The notes under the pieces: model-generated
The model's database searches: none
What the model was told of the DNA's origin: nothing
Seen by the model: only the letters and a program-made list of their open reading frames with translations
Shown here: piece by piece, positions 7,897 to 14,963 of the stretch
Layout: each line of letters opens with the position of its first letter
Numbering within the stretch: the first letter of the stretch is position 1
Translations under genes and position numbers: made by a program
Source: Paenarthrobacter nicotinovorans
GTDB lineage: Bacteria > Actinomycetota > Actinomycetes > Actinomycetales > Micrococcaceae
Assembly: GCF_007670255.1 (NCBI RefSeq)
Contig: NZ_SZVS01000005.1
Span: forward strand, 248,001-312,000
Length of the DNA stretch: 64,000 bases
Direction of reading: 5' to 3'

Positions 7897-8631
7897 ATGC
7901 CTTCAACCCATCCAGCGCCTGAGCGCTTTCCGGTGACTGTCGACGTCGTCGCCCTTACAGTGCGCGATGGCGAACTGAACGTCCTGCTCATCACCCGCCT
8001 CATCGAGCCCTTCCGCGGCAAACTCGCACTGCCTGGCGGCTTCGTCCTTGCCGGCGAAGACCTGCTGGAGGCGGCGGTCCGTGAACTTGCGGAGGAGACT
8101 GGCGTTGAACGCTTGCCCGGGCACCTCGAGCAGCTGGGGAGCTATGGGCCCAAGGGGCGTGACCCCCGCGGTGATGTGCTCACCGTCGCGCACCTGCTGC
8201 TGGCGCCCGACTTCCCGGTGCTGGCCGCCGGCAGCGACGCTGAGCAGGCGGCCTGGTATCCCGTCCGGGAGGTTCTCAACGGCCGGCTTGAGCTGGCCTT
8301 CGATCACGCAAAAATCCTCGACGACGCGCTGGAGCGTGCCAAGTCGAAGCTCGAATACTCACCTTTGGGCGCTGCATTTTGCGGTGAGGAATTCACGATT
8401 GCCCAGCTCCGCGCCGTGTACGAAGCCGTGTGGGGCACCCGGCTGGATCCGCGCAATTTCCACCGAAAAGCGACCGGGACGCCCGGCTTCCTGGAGGACA
8501 CCGGCCGCATGACAGCGGGCGACGCCGGACGCCCGGCCGCGCTGTTCAGGCTCGCTCCCGAATCGCGTCCGACGGCGGGCCACCCCGCCCGCGCGGTGCT
8601 GAACCCACCCCTGATGCGCCCCCGCGCCTAA
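7897..8631 (+). CDS. NrtR-like Nudix transcriptional regulator
   Basis: 244 aa. An N-terminal Nudix domain with an intact box GX5EX7REXXEEXG (residues 48-70, GGFVLAGED then REL.EETGV) is followed by a C-terminal winged-helix region (LGAAFCGEEFTIAQLRAVYE, then DPRNFHRKA), the layout of the NrtR family that senses ADP-ribose or related nucleotides and represses NAD genes. The Pro-rich tail is disordered. The start is probably leaderless: TAGGAT (7885-7890) lies 6 nt before ATG 7897. It faces the SPFH/NAD-kinase-like operon across two matching palindromes, so autoregulation and control of that operon are expected. Confidence 0.88.
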   Translation: MPSTHPAPERFPVTVDVVALTVRDGELNVLLITRLIEPFRGKLALPGGFVLAGEDLLEAAVRELAEETGVERLPGHLEQLGSYGPKGRDPRGDVLTVAHLLLAPDFPVLAAGSDAEQAAWYPVREVLNGRLELAFDHAKILDDALERAKSKLEYSPLGAAFCGEEFTIAQLRAVYEAVWGTRLDPRNFHRKATGTPGFLEDTGRMTAGDAGRPAALFRLAPESRPTAGHPARAVLNPPLMRPRA

Positions 8632-8984
8632 CCCCCGCTGGCCCCCACGGACGGGGGAAGGGGGTGCTCTCGTGTCCAGTGAGCCGGAGCGCACCCCGGA
8701 TGCAACGCGCCGGGGGCGGGTGCTGGACAGGCTCCGCGAAACGGTAGTAAGTTTCCTGACGAACTACTACGCCAAAGGAGGATGCACGCCTATCATGATG
8801 CTATGTACGGACCTCTCGCGGGAAAGATTCGTTTGGATCCTTTTCCACAGGGGTACGTAAGAAATATGGAGATGAATTTCTCCAACCGGTGCCCGTTGGC
8901 ATGGGTGGCGCTCCACATGGTGTGGGGTACCAGCGGACGCCTTCCTGAATAGACAAACAGTTATTGAAAGGGATGCGTAGCTCA
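8632..8984. other. 353-bp region without a convincing gene
   Basis: No ORF here has convincing coding character. At 8744-8764 it carries GTAAGTTTCCTGACGAACTAC, a relative of a motif seen upstream of other small genes (12171, 48432). GC falls noticeably after about 8740, as in a promoter region. A 62-codon ORF (8672-8860) is possible but unsupported. Confidence 0.5.
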
Positions 8985-9143
8985 ATGAACACACTCCTCA
9001 TAATCGCAGGTGTAATCGCGATCATCTTGCTTCTTGTTGGCGGTCTGAACCAGGCCCTTAGTTTCCTGCTCTGGGTAGGAATTATCCTGCTCGTGCTGGC
9101 ACTCATTGGTTGGGTCGTCGGCAGGGGCCGGTCCCGCGTATGA
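8985..9143 (+). CDS. small hydrophobic membrane protein, 52 aa
   Basis: ATG at 8985. The product begins MNTLLIIAGVIAIILLLVGG and has two predicted membrane helices (about 3-20 and 27-45) and the basic end GRGRSRV. It resembles small actinobacterial hydrophobic proteins of unknown function often found near stress genes. Its stop overlaps the start of the next gene in ATGA, showing translational coupling. Confidence 0.75.
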   Translation: MNTLLIIAGVIAIILLLVGGLNQALSFLLWVGIILLVLALIGWVVGRGRSRV

Positions 9144-9403
9144 CAACTGATCCAAGCGAAGTTGCCGGTTTTTCCCAGGTTCGCGATGGAACCACCACCC
9201 CTGGACATCCCATTCCCAGGGACCCGGGGGTGCCAGAAACCAGCGGTCCGGGGGATGCCGGTGACGCATCGTCGGGAAGTCAGGATGACGCCGTCGATGC
9301 TGGTCCCAGCGAATCTGCCAATCCACCCGGGCCGGCAGAAGAAAAGGATGAAAAGACCGCGGACGACCGTGGTCTGACAACCGAAACCAATCCAACGGAT
9401 TGA
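9140..9403 (+). CDS. acidic low-complexity protein, 87 aa
   Basis: ATG 9140 overlaps the preceding stop by 4 bp. The product (MTTDPSEVAGFSQVRDGTTT) is rich in Pro, Gly, Asp, Glu, Thr and Ser, has no hydrophobic segment and is predicted to be disordered. It is similar in character to the proteins at 12279 and 48388. Unknown function; coupling to the small membrane protein suggests they work together. Confidence 0.65.
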   Translation: MTTDPSEVAGFSQVRDGTTTPGHPIPRDPGVPETSGPGDAGDASSGSQDDAVDAGPSESANPPGPAEEKDEKTADDRGLTTETNPTD

Positions 9404-9508
9404 TCGGATCAGCGGGCGGCGGGCGGGAGAAATCCGGTCCGCCGCCGCGCTTCCTGAGGAAACATTTTTACTGATGCTGAACGTCGTCACATAGCGATAG
9501 GGGTAGAA

Positions 9509-9712
9509 ATGAGAATCGGCTCAATCCTCGGGCTATTCGTCGTTGTTTGGCTCATTATCGGGGCAGTAGCCGCCGGCCAAAGGGGATACTACAGCGCCCC
9601 GCCCGCCCAATGCTCGCAGGTGGCCACGATTGCCTTGAATATTGTTGCCGGCCCACTCAATTACACCGGTTTGAATCCCCAGGGCGGATGCGAGATACCG
9701 AAGCCGTCATGA
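9509..9712 (+). CDS. small secreted or membrane-anchored protein, 67 aa
   Basis: ATG 9509 follows AGGGGT. The product has one N-terminal hydrophobic segment (SILGLFVVVWLIIGAVAAGQ) and a polar C-terminal part with two Cys (C35 and C61). It is the first gene of a tightly overlapped five-gene operon ending at 12152. No family was recognised. Confidence 0.7.
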   Translation: MRIGSILGLFVVVWLIIGAVAAGQRGYYSAPPAQCSQVATIALNIVAGPLNYTGLNPQGGCEIPKPS

Positions 9713-10185
9713 GAAACGCCCCGCAGTTCCGCGCGGTGGCCCTGACCTTCTTGCTGATCGTTGCCGCGCTGCTGGCTGGCTGCTCACAGCGGCCCGCCGC
9801 CGACTCCCTGGAAGGACCCGCCAAAGAGGTCTCCTCCGCCGTGCGCGCGGCAAGCCTTGCGCTGGACCTCAGGATTGCGGACAGTACGACGGCGGCCGCC
9901 GCGTCCACGACGGCTGACGACATGCTGGGCGACGTCGAATCGGCCACCGATCAGGTCCACCGGCTCTCAGCGCAAACCCAAGAGGAAAGCATGCTCCGGA
10001 ACGATGTCCTGGCCGTGTTTTCCTCTGTTTCCCGGGCGCTCCTGCATGCGCGTGATGCGCTCTCCCCAACTTCCGGCGTCTCCGACGATGCGCAGGGCCG
10101 AACCGAACTCTCCACAGTGCAGGGCGAGCTCCGCATTGCCACGGATCAACTCGATAACCTCATGACCAAGGCCGGCATCCAGTGA
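9709..10185 (+). CDS. lipoprotein, 158 aa
   Basis: ATG 9709 overlaps the previous stop (ATGA). The signal peptide ALTFLLIVAALLAGC ends in the lipobox LAGC (Cys about residue 24), so export and lipidation are predicted. The mature part is helical and Ala/Ser/Asp-rich (ESATDQVHRLSAQTQEES) and may form a coiled coil. No family was recognised. It is cotranscribed with an NRAMP-like transporter and PRC-barrel proteins. Confidence 0.8.
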   Translation: MRNAPQFRAVALTFLLIVAALLAGCSQRPAADSLEGPAKEVSSAVRAASLALDLRIADSTTAAAASTTADDMLGDVESATDQVHRLSAQTQEESMLRNDVLAVFSSVSRALLHARDALSPTSGVSDDAQGRTELSTVQGELRIATDQLDNLMTKAGIQ

Positions 10186-11411
10186 AACGGCTCCTCGGTG
10201 TTGCACTCGGCATCCTGACTGCGATCGGGGGCTTTGTCGACATCGGGGACCTTGTGACCAATGCCGTCGTTGGCTCGCGGTTCGGCATGTCGCTGGCTTG
10301 GGTGGTGCTGGTGGGCGTCGTGGGTATCTGCCTGTTCGCCAATATGTCCGGCAGGGTGGCTGCGGTCTCCGGGCGTGCCACCTTCGAGGTCATCAGGGAG
10401 CGCCTGGGTGCGAGAGCCGGATTGGCCAACCTGGGGGCGTCGTTCCTTATCAATGTCATGACCGTCACCGCGGAAATCGGTGGCATAGCCTTGGCGCTCC
10501 AATTGGCCAGTGGCGTGGCGTATCTGCTCTGGGTTCCATTCGCCCTGCTGGCCGTGTGGCTGGTGGTGTGGCGGGTTAAGTTCAAAATCATGGAAAACGT
10601 CACGGGGCTCGTGGGCTTGTCCTTGGTGGTGTTCGCAGTGGCTCTGTTCCTGCTGAAACCCGACTGGGGTTCGCTCCTCGGACAAGCCTTGCCCCCGGCG
10701 GTACCGGAAAGCGAGAGCGCTGGAACCTATTGGTACTACGCCATTGCCCTGTTTGGCGCTGCAATGACTCCCTACGAAGTGTTCTTCTTCTCCTCGGGAG
10801 CGGTGGAGGAACGGTGGAAAATCAAGGACTTGGCGCAGTCGCGTATCAACGTTCTTTTGGGTTTCCCGCTGGGCGGGTTGTTGTCCATTGCGATCGCCGC
10901 GTGCGCCGCCGTCGTTCTTCTGCCGGCTGGCATCAGCGTCACGTCCTTGTCGCAGGTGGCGCTTCCGGTGGCGCAGGCCGGCGGTCAACTGGCCTTGGCG
11001 GTCTTGATTCTGGGCGTGGTAGCGGCAACGTTCGGGGCGGCTTTGGAGACGACCCTCTCCAGCGGCTACACCTTGGCACAATACTTTGGCTGGTCCTGGG
11101 GCAAGTTCCGTAGTCCCGCCCAGGCTGCCCGTTTCCACGTGTCCATGATTGTGGTGCTCCTGGTCGGGGTCGCGGTGCTGGCTACGGGCGTCGATCCCAT
11201 CCTGGTGACTGAATACTCAGTTGTCTTCTCGGCGATAGCCCTTCCGCTGACCTACCTGCCGATCCTCATCGTGGCCAACGATCCCCAATACATGGGCAAG
11301 CACGTCAACAGCCGGGCTGTGAACATCGCCGGCGTGATCTACCTGTTCATCATCCTGCTTGCTTCCCTGGCCGCCATTCCACTGATGATCGTCACAGGAG
11401 CGGGAGCATGA
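10182..11411 (+). CDS. divergent NRAMP-family transporter
   Basis: 409 aa, about 11 membrane helices, GTG start overlapping the upstream stop. The overall pattern is that of NRAMP divalent-metal transporters, including ALFGAAMTPYEVFFFSSG at TM6 and WKIKDLAQSRINVLLGFPLG after it. However, the TM1 metal site DPGN is replaced by DIGD (FVDIGDLVTN), and the TM6 MPH motif reads MTPYE. The usual Mn/Fe ligands are thus changed, so the substrate may be Mg, another ion, or something else. The operon adds a lipoprotein upstream and two PRC-barrel-like proteins downstream. Confidence 0.82.
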   Translation: MKRLLGVALGILTAIGGFVDIGDLVTNAVVGSRFGMSLAWVVLVGVVGICLFANMSGRVAAVSGRATFEVIRERLGARAGLANLGASFLINVMTVTAEIGGIALALQLASGVAYLLWVPFALLAVWLVVWRVKFKIMENVTGLVGLSLVVFAVALFLLKPDWGSLLGQALPPAVPESESAGTYWYYAIALFGAAMTPYEVFFFSSGAVEERWKIKDLAQSRINVLLGFPLGGLLSIAIAACAAVVLLPAGISVTSLSQVALPVAQAGGQLALAVLILGVVAATFGAALETTLSSGYTLAQYFGWSWGKFRSPAQAARFHVSMIVVLLVGVAVLATGVDPILVTEYSVVFSAIALPLTYLPILIVANDPQYMGKHVNSRAVNIAGVIYLFIILLASLAAIPLMIVTGAGA

Positions 11412-11827
11412 GTAAAAACAAGCGCGTCCAGCCCCAGGACATCCATGCTGCTCCGCATCTGGCTGGCCTCGTCCTCGACGCCCAGCTCCACTTGCTGGAC
11501 AGGCAGGTGCTGGATGTCGACGGCGTCCCCGTCACCACTGTTGACGACATCGAGTTGAGCGGTCTGGAACCCGGCGAAGCAATCCCGGAGGGAACGTCGG
11601 CGCCGCAGATCTCGGCCCTGCTCACGGGGCCGGTGCTGGGGACGCGCATCTTTGGCGGCAGGCCGCCGTCGAGCCGTCTGATCCGGATCCCTTGGAACGT
11701 GGTGGCGGACGTGGACACGGTGCTGACGCTGGGCGTGCGCGCGGATTCGATGGATGCTTCGTGGGTGGAACGCTGGTTGCGGACCCATGTCATTGCCAGG
11801 ATTCCTGGAGGCCACCATGAACCTTAA
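11408..11827 (+). CDS. PRC-barrel-like protein, 139 aa
   Basis: Overlaps the NRAMP gene by ATGA. The segment HLAGLVLDAQLHLLDRQVLD with VDDIEL, and the later IRIPWNVVADVDTVLTLGV, resemble the beta-strands of PRC-barrel domains. It has no membrane helix. Its 3' end overlaps the next PRC-barrel gene by 11 bp. It is probably a cytoplasmic regulatory or partner protein of the transporter (inference from the operon). Confidence 0.65.
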   Translation: MSKNKRVQPQDIHAAPHLAGLVLDAQLHLLDRQVLDVDGVPVTTVDDIELSGLEPGEAIPEGTSAPQISALLTGPVLGTRIFGGRPPSSRLIRIPWNVVADVDTVLTLGVRADSMDASWVERWLRTHVIARIPGGHHEP

Positions 11828-12152
11828 CGACCTGCTGGGCACTGATGTGCTGGACGCGGACGGCCAGAGGCTGGGGGAAGTCTCGGATTTCCGCTTCGTG
11901 CTCGATGGCGCAGGTGGCCAACTCCTGAGCGGTGCGAGACTCGTGGGCATCGTGGTCAGTCCGCGGACGGCGGCGTCGTTCCTTGGCTATGAGCGGCAGG
12001 GCCTCACCCAGCCATGGCCGTTGGCTCAGCTGTTCCGGTGGTGGCACAGGGGTTCATTCCTGGTGCTGTGGGAGGACATCGCCGTGATGGGGCCGCAGGA
12101 GGTGGGGCTGCGGCCGGACTTCACTGCCTACGACGCGCGGCTGGCACCATAA
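11817..12152 (+). CDS. PRC-barrel domain protein, 111 aa
   Basis: ATG 11817. The N-terminus MNLNDLLGTDVLDADGQRLG followed by EVSDFRFVLD is a clear PRC-barrel start (a strand, then D-x-G-x-x-L/I-G-x-V-x-D). The C-terminal half contains Trp-rich WPLAQLFRWWHRGSFLVLWED. It is the last gene of the 9509-12152 operon. PRC-barrels are found in RimM and photosynthetic reaction centres and act as small binding modules; the ligand here is unknown. Confidence 0.75.
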   Translation: MNLNDLLGTDVLDADGQRLGEVSDFRFVLDGAGGQLLSGARLVGIVVSPRTAASFLGYERQGLTQPWPLAQLFRWWHRGSFLVLWEDIAVMGPQEVGLRPDFTAYDARLAP

Positions 12153-12170
12153 ACCATATGGCGACCAAAT

Positions 12171-12191
12171 GCTAAGTTTACTGATAATTTT
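12171..12191 (+). promoter_or_regulatory. TAAGTTTACTGAT motif upstream of acidic protein gene
   Basis: GCTAAGTTTACTGATAATTT lies about 90 bp before the start at 12279. The same core TAAGTTTACTGAT is found on the minus strand at 48419-48431 before another acidic small gene, with weaker forms at 8745 and 9463. Confidence 0.45.
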
Positions 12192-12278
12192 GTCAAAGGC
12201 ATGGACATGCCACTAAGCATCCTTATAGGTTCGAAGTGTTCCATTAACACGTTCGCCGCATCGGAAAGGACACGTCAC

Positions 12279-12629
12279 ATGGACAAGCAGGACGCCACAC
12301 CGGAAGAGGAAGTAGGAGGCTACGGCACTCCTACGGCAGAGCAGGAATCAGGCGGAGGCCAGGCCCAGCCCCGCGTCGAGGAAGACATCGACGAGGCAGC
12401 ACTGGGAGAGGGAACCGGCGCGCCGAACCTCAGCCACCTGGATCCCGAAGACTCGGACAGCTCAGGAGAGCCAGGCGCAGGCCGCTTTGGCGGGATCGAC
12501 GAACAGTCCCTCGCGGAGCAGTCGTCGCAGCCGGCGGATGCTGACGAACTGCCGGACGGCAGTGGCAACGACCTCCCGCAGGAAGAATCGCCCAACGACG
12601 ATGACGAAGAGAACTTCGACGCCGGCTAA
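12279..12629 (+). CDS. acidic disordered protein, 116 aa
   Basis: ATG 12279 is preceded by GGAAAGGA. The product (MDKQDATPEEEVGGYGTPTA) is dominated by Glu, Asp, Gly, Ser and Pro, lacks hydrophobic core residues and ends DDDEENFDAG. No family was recognised. Similar hydrophilic proteins in Micrococcaceae lie next to general stress genes, and an SRPBCC gene follows. The gene has its own promoter region carrying a shared TAAGTTTACTGAT motif. Confidence 0.7.
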   Translation: MDKQDATPEEEVGGYGTPTAEQESGGGQAQPRVEEDIDEAALGEGTGAPNLSHLDPEDSDSSGEPGAGRFGGIDEQSLAEQSSQPADADELPDGSGNDLPQEESPNDDDEENFDAG

Positions 12630-12745
12630 ATAGCTTTGGCTGGCGCGCTTAGACTGGCGCGCCACTGGTTAAGCAGCCAGCCGGCTGGTGCGCCGCCGGG
12701 AATCACGAATCTGGAAACAGAGACAAGATCGAAGGAGCAAAACCC

Positions 12746-13231
12746 ATGGCAACGGTCAACAAGTCAATTGATGTAGATGTGCCCGTGTCTGTGGCCTACA
12801 ACCAATGGACGCAGTTCGAGTCCTTCCCGCAATTCATGAACGGCGTGGAGGCTGTCGAGCAGATCGATGACACGGCCCTGCACTTTGCCACCAACGTGGG
12901 CGGGGTCAAGCGGGAATACAACGCCCAGATCATTGAGCAGGTTCCGGACGCCTTGGTGAGCTGGGCCAGTGTTGACGGTCCGCGCAACTCGGGAACGGTG
13001 AGCTTCGTGCCACTGGATGATGGCCGGACCCGTGTCAACGTGGCCATCGACTGGGAGCCCGAAGGCCTTGCCGAAAAGGCGGGATCGGCCCTCGGCGTGG
13101 ACGAGCTGCGCGTGGGTGCAGACCTGGACAAGTTCAAGAAATTCATTGAAGCCCAAGGACACGAAACCGGCGCCTGGCGCGGAACGGTGACCGGGGGCGA
13201 CGTGGATGACACAGGTGGAGCCCTTCTGTAA
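12746..13231 (+). CDS. SRPBCC (START-like) family protein, 161 aa
   Basis: ATG 12746 follows GAAGGAG. The N-terminus ATVNKSIDVDVPVSVAYNQW, then FPQFMNGVEAVEQIDD and the closing helix DLDKFKKFIEAQGHETGAW, follow the polyketide cyclase/dehydrase helix-grip fold that makes a lipid or hydrophobic ligand pocket. No catalytic residue set is evident. This is a common stress-associated protein in high-GC Gram-positives. Followed by a strong terminator. Confidence 0.85.
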   Translation: MATVNKSIDVDVPVSVAYNQWTQFESFPQFMNGVEAVEQIDDTALHFATNVGGVKREYNAQIIEQVPDALVSWASVDGPRNSGTVSFVPLDDGRTRVNVAIDWEPEGLAEKAGSALGVDELRVGADLDKFKKFIEAQGHETGAWRGTVTGGDVDDTGGALL

Positions 13232-13244
13232 GTTTCAACCCCAA

Positions 13245-13279
13245 GCGAGGGCCGGCCATTTCAACGGGCCGGCCCTCGC
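13245..13279. terminator. strong 13-bp terminator hairpin
   Basis: The arms GCGAGGGCCGGCC (13245-13257) and its perfect complement (13267-13279), with a 9-nt loop, follow the SRPBCC stop codon by 13 bp. This separates that gene from the CYTH-CHAD gene. Confidence 0.85.
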
Positions 13280-13321
13280 GGCATACTTGGAGCAAGTCGC
13301 AACGAGGGAGTTAAGAGGGCC

Positions 13322-14851
13322 ATGGCAACGTCCAGCAGCGTGGAAGCAGAGCAAAAATTCGACGCCGTGGAGTCCACTCCGCTTCCGACGCTGGAGACCA
13401 TCGACGGCGTCGGAAAAGTCGGCGAACCAGTGACCCACACGCTCGAAGCCACCTACTTCGACACAAGGCAGCTTGCCCTCGCCAGGCACGGGATCACCCT
13501 GCGGCGCCGCACAGGAGGGCACGACGCGGGCTGGCACCTGAAACTTCCCCTCGGCCCCGGCAAACGCACGGAAATCCATGCTCCCTTGGGCAGCGAGGAT
13601 GTTGTCCCGACCGAACTCATGGACCGGGTGCTCGCCTACACGCGGGCCCACGCGGTCTCGGTGGTGGCAACCTTGCGCACGGAGCGCACGAGCTACGCCT
13701 TGTACGGAGGCCATGGAGAACGTGTGGCTGACTTCGTCGATGACCACGTCCGAGCCAACGTGACCGTGGGCGAGGCCCACGAGCTGCAATGGCGGGAGTG
13801 GGAAGTGGAACTGGCGGCCTCCGACGGCACGGGCGATGCTCTGCTGGCCGAGCTGACCCGGCAACTTTCCGAGGCCGGCGCGACTCCCAGTAAGCGGTCG
13901 TCCAAGTTGGCCACGGCTCTGGGCGGGCAATGGCCTGCGCCCGGGAAGGCCGAGGAGAAGAAGGACAAGAAGGCCGCCAAGACCGAGGCATCCGTTCCAG
14001 TGCTGAGCTATCTGCGTGCGCAGCTGGCCGGCCTGCTCCTCCAGGATGCCCGCGTCAGATTGCACCGGGACGATTCCGTTCACCAGCTCCGGGCCTACAC
14101 GCGGCGGATCCGCTCCGTCCTGCACAGCTACCGTGAGATGTTCGAGCCCGAACCCGTTGCCGGACTCGAACAGGGGTTGAAGTCGTTGGCGGAGACACTG
14201 GGCAGGTACCGTGACACGGAAGTCCTGCACGAACACCTCCGCGCTTCCCTGGATGAACTGCCCGAGGAGCTCGTCCTGGGCCCACTGCACGCGGAGCTGG
14301 AGGAGCGGATGGAGGTCCGGGCCGACACCGCGAAGGCAGCCATTCAAGCGCGGTTGACCAGCCCGCACTACTTCCGGCTTCTTGATGACCTTGAGGCTTT
14401 CATCGACACACCACCCCTGACCGAAAAAGCCAAGGCGCCGGCCCGGAAAGCCACCGCGAAGCTCGTCAACAAAGCGGTCAAACGGCTCCGCAAACGCCAC
14501 GACGCGGCGGTGGCGGCCGCCGTCGGGCATTCACGCGACGAAGCCTTCCATAACGTGCGGAAATCCGCCAAAAAGCTGCGTTTCGCTGCTGCTGCCGCGG
14601 AAAGCGTCCATGGCAAACGCGCAGCCAAGCTGGGCAAGGCCGCGCATAACGTGCAGTCGATCCTTGGCACCCACCAGGACAGCGTGATGGCGCGCCGTGA
14701 GTTGCTGGATCTCGGCTCGGCAGCCGGTGCGGGGAACGCGGCGTTCACCTACGGGGTGCTGTATGCCGTTGAAGGTACAGTTTCGGATGCTGCGCAGCGG
14801 AAGTACCTGAAAAAGAGTGCCAAGGTGTTGAAGCTGCGGCTCAAGAAGTAG
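13322..14851 (+). CDS. CYTH-CHAD domain protein
   Basis: 509 aa. The N-terminal CYTH domain has the metal/phosphate-binding EAEQKF (ExExK, about residues 8-12) and repeated basic strands (TLRRRTGGHDAGWHLKLPL). A linker rich in Lys (about 200-225) leads to a C-terminal CHAD domain with conserved His/Arg/Lys helices (SVHQLRAYTRRIRSVLHSYR; HNVRKSAKKLRF). CYTH domains act as triphosphatases and CHAD domains bind polyphosphate, so a role at polyphosphate granules is likely. Monocistronic, with terminators on both sides. Confidence 0.93.
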   Translation: MATSSSVEAEQKFDAVESTPLPTLETIDGVGKVGEPVTHTLEATYFDTRQLALARHGITLRRRTGGHDAGWHLKLPLGPGKRTEIHAPLGSEDVVPTELMDRVLAYTRAHAVSVVATLRTERTSYALYGGHGERVADFVDDHVRANVTVGEAHELQWREWEVELAASDGTGDALLAELTRQLSEAGATPSKRSSKLATALGGQWPAPGKAEEKKDKKAAKTEASVPVLSYLRAQLAGLLLQDARVRLHRDDSVHQLRAYTRRIRSVLHSYREMFEPEPVAGLEQGLKSLAETLGRYRDTEVLHEHLRASLDELPEELVLGPLHAELEERMEVRADTAKAAIQARLTSPHYFRLLDDLEAFIDTPPLTEKAKAPARKATAKLVNKAVKRLRKRHDAAVAAAVGHSRDEAFHNVRKSAKKLRFAAAAAESVHGKRAAKLGKAAHNVQSILGTHQDSVMARRELLDLGSAAGAGNAAFTYGVLYAVEGTVSDAAQRKYLKKSAKVLKLRLKK

Positions 14852-14858
14852 CCTGCGA

Positions 14859-14876
14859 GCCGGCGCTGGCGCCGGC
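14859..14876. terminator. 8-bp GC hairpin
   Basis: GCCGGCGC and GCGCCGGC with a 2-nt centre lie 7 bp after the CYTH-CHAD stop. Probable terminator. Confidence 0.6.
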
Positions 14877-14963
14877 ACACTGCGGCGCCCGGGTTGCCCT
14901 CTAGTTGCCCGCAGCAACCAGACGTAAACTGGCCTTCGGTTCACATCGAGGCTCGGAGACAGC

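Noticed and set aside
8672..8860. 62-codon ORF after the Nudix regulator
   Set aside because: No hydrophobic or domain pattern, weak start context, and it overlaps the promoter-like motif at 8745.
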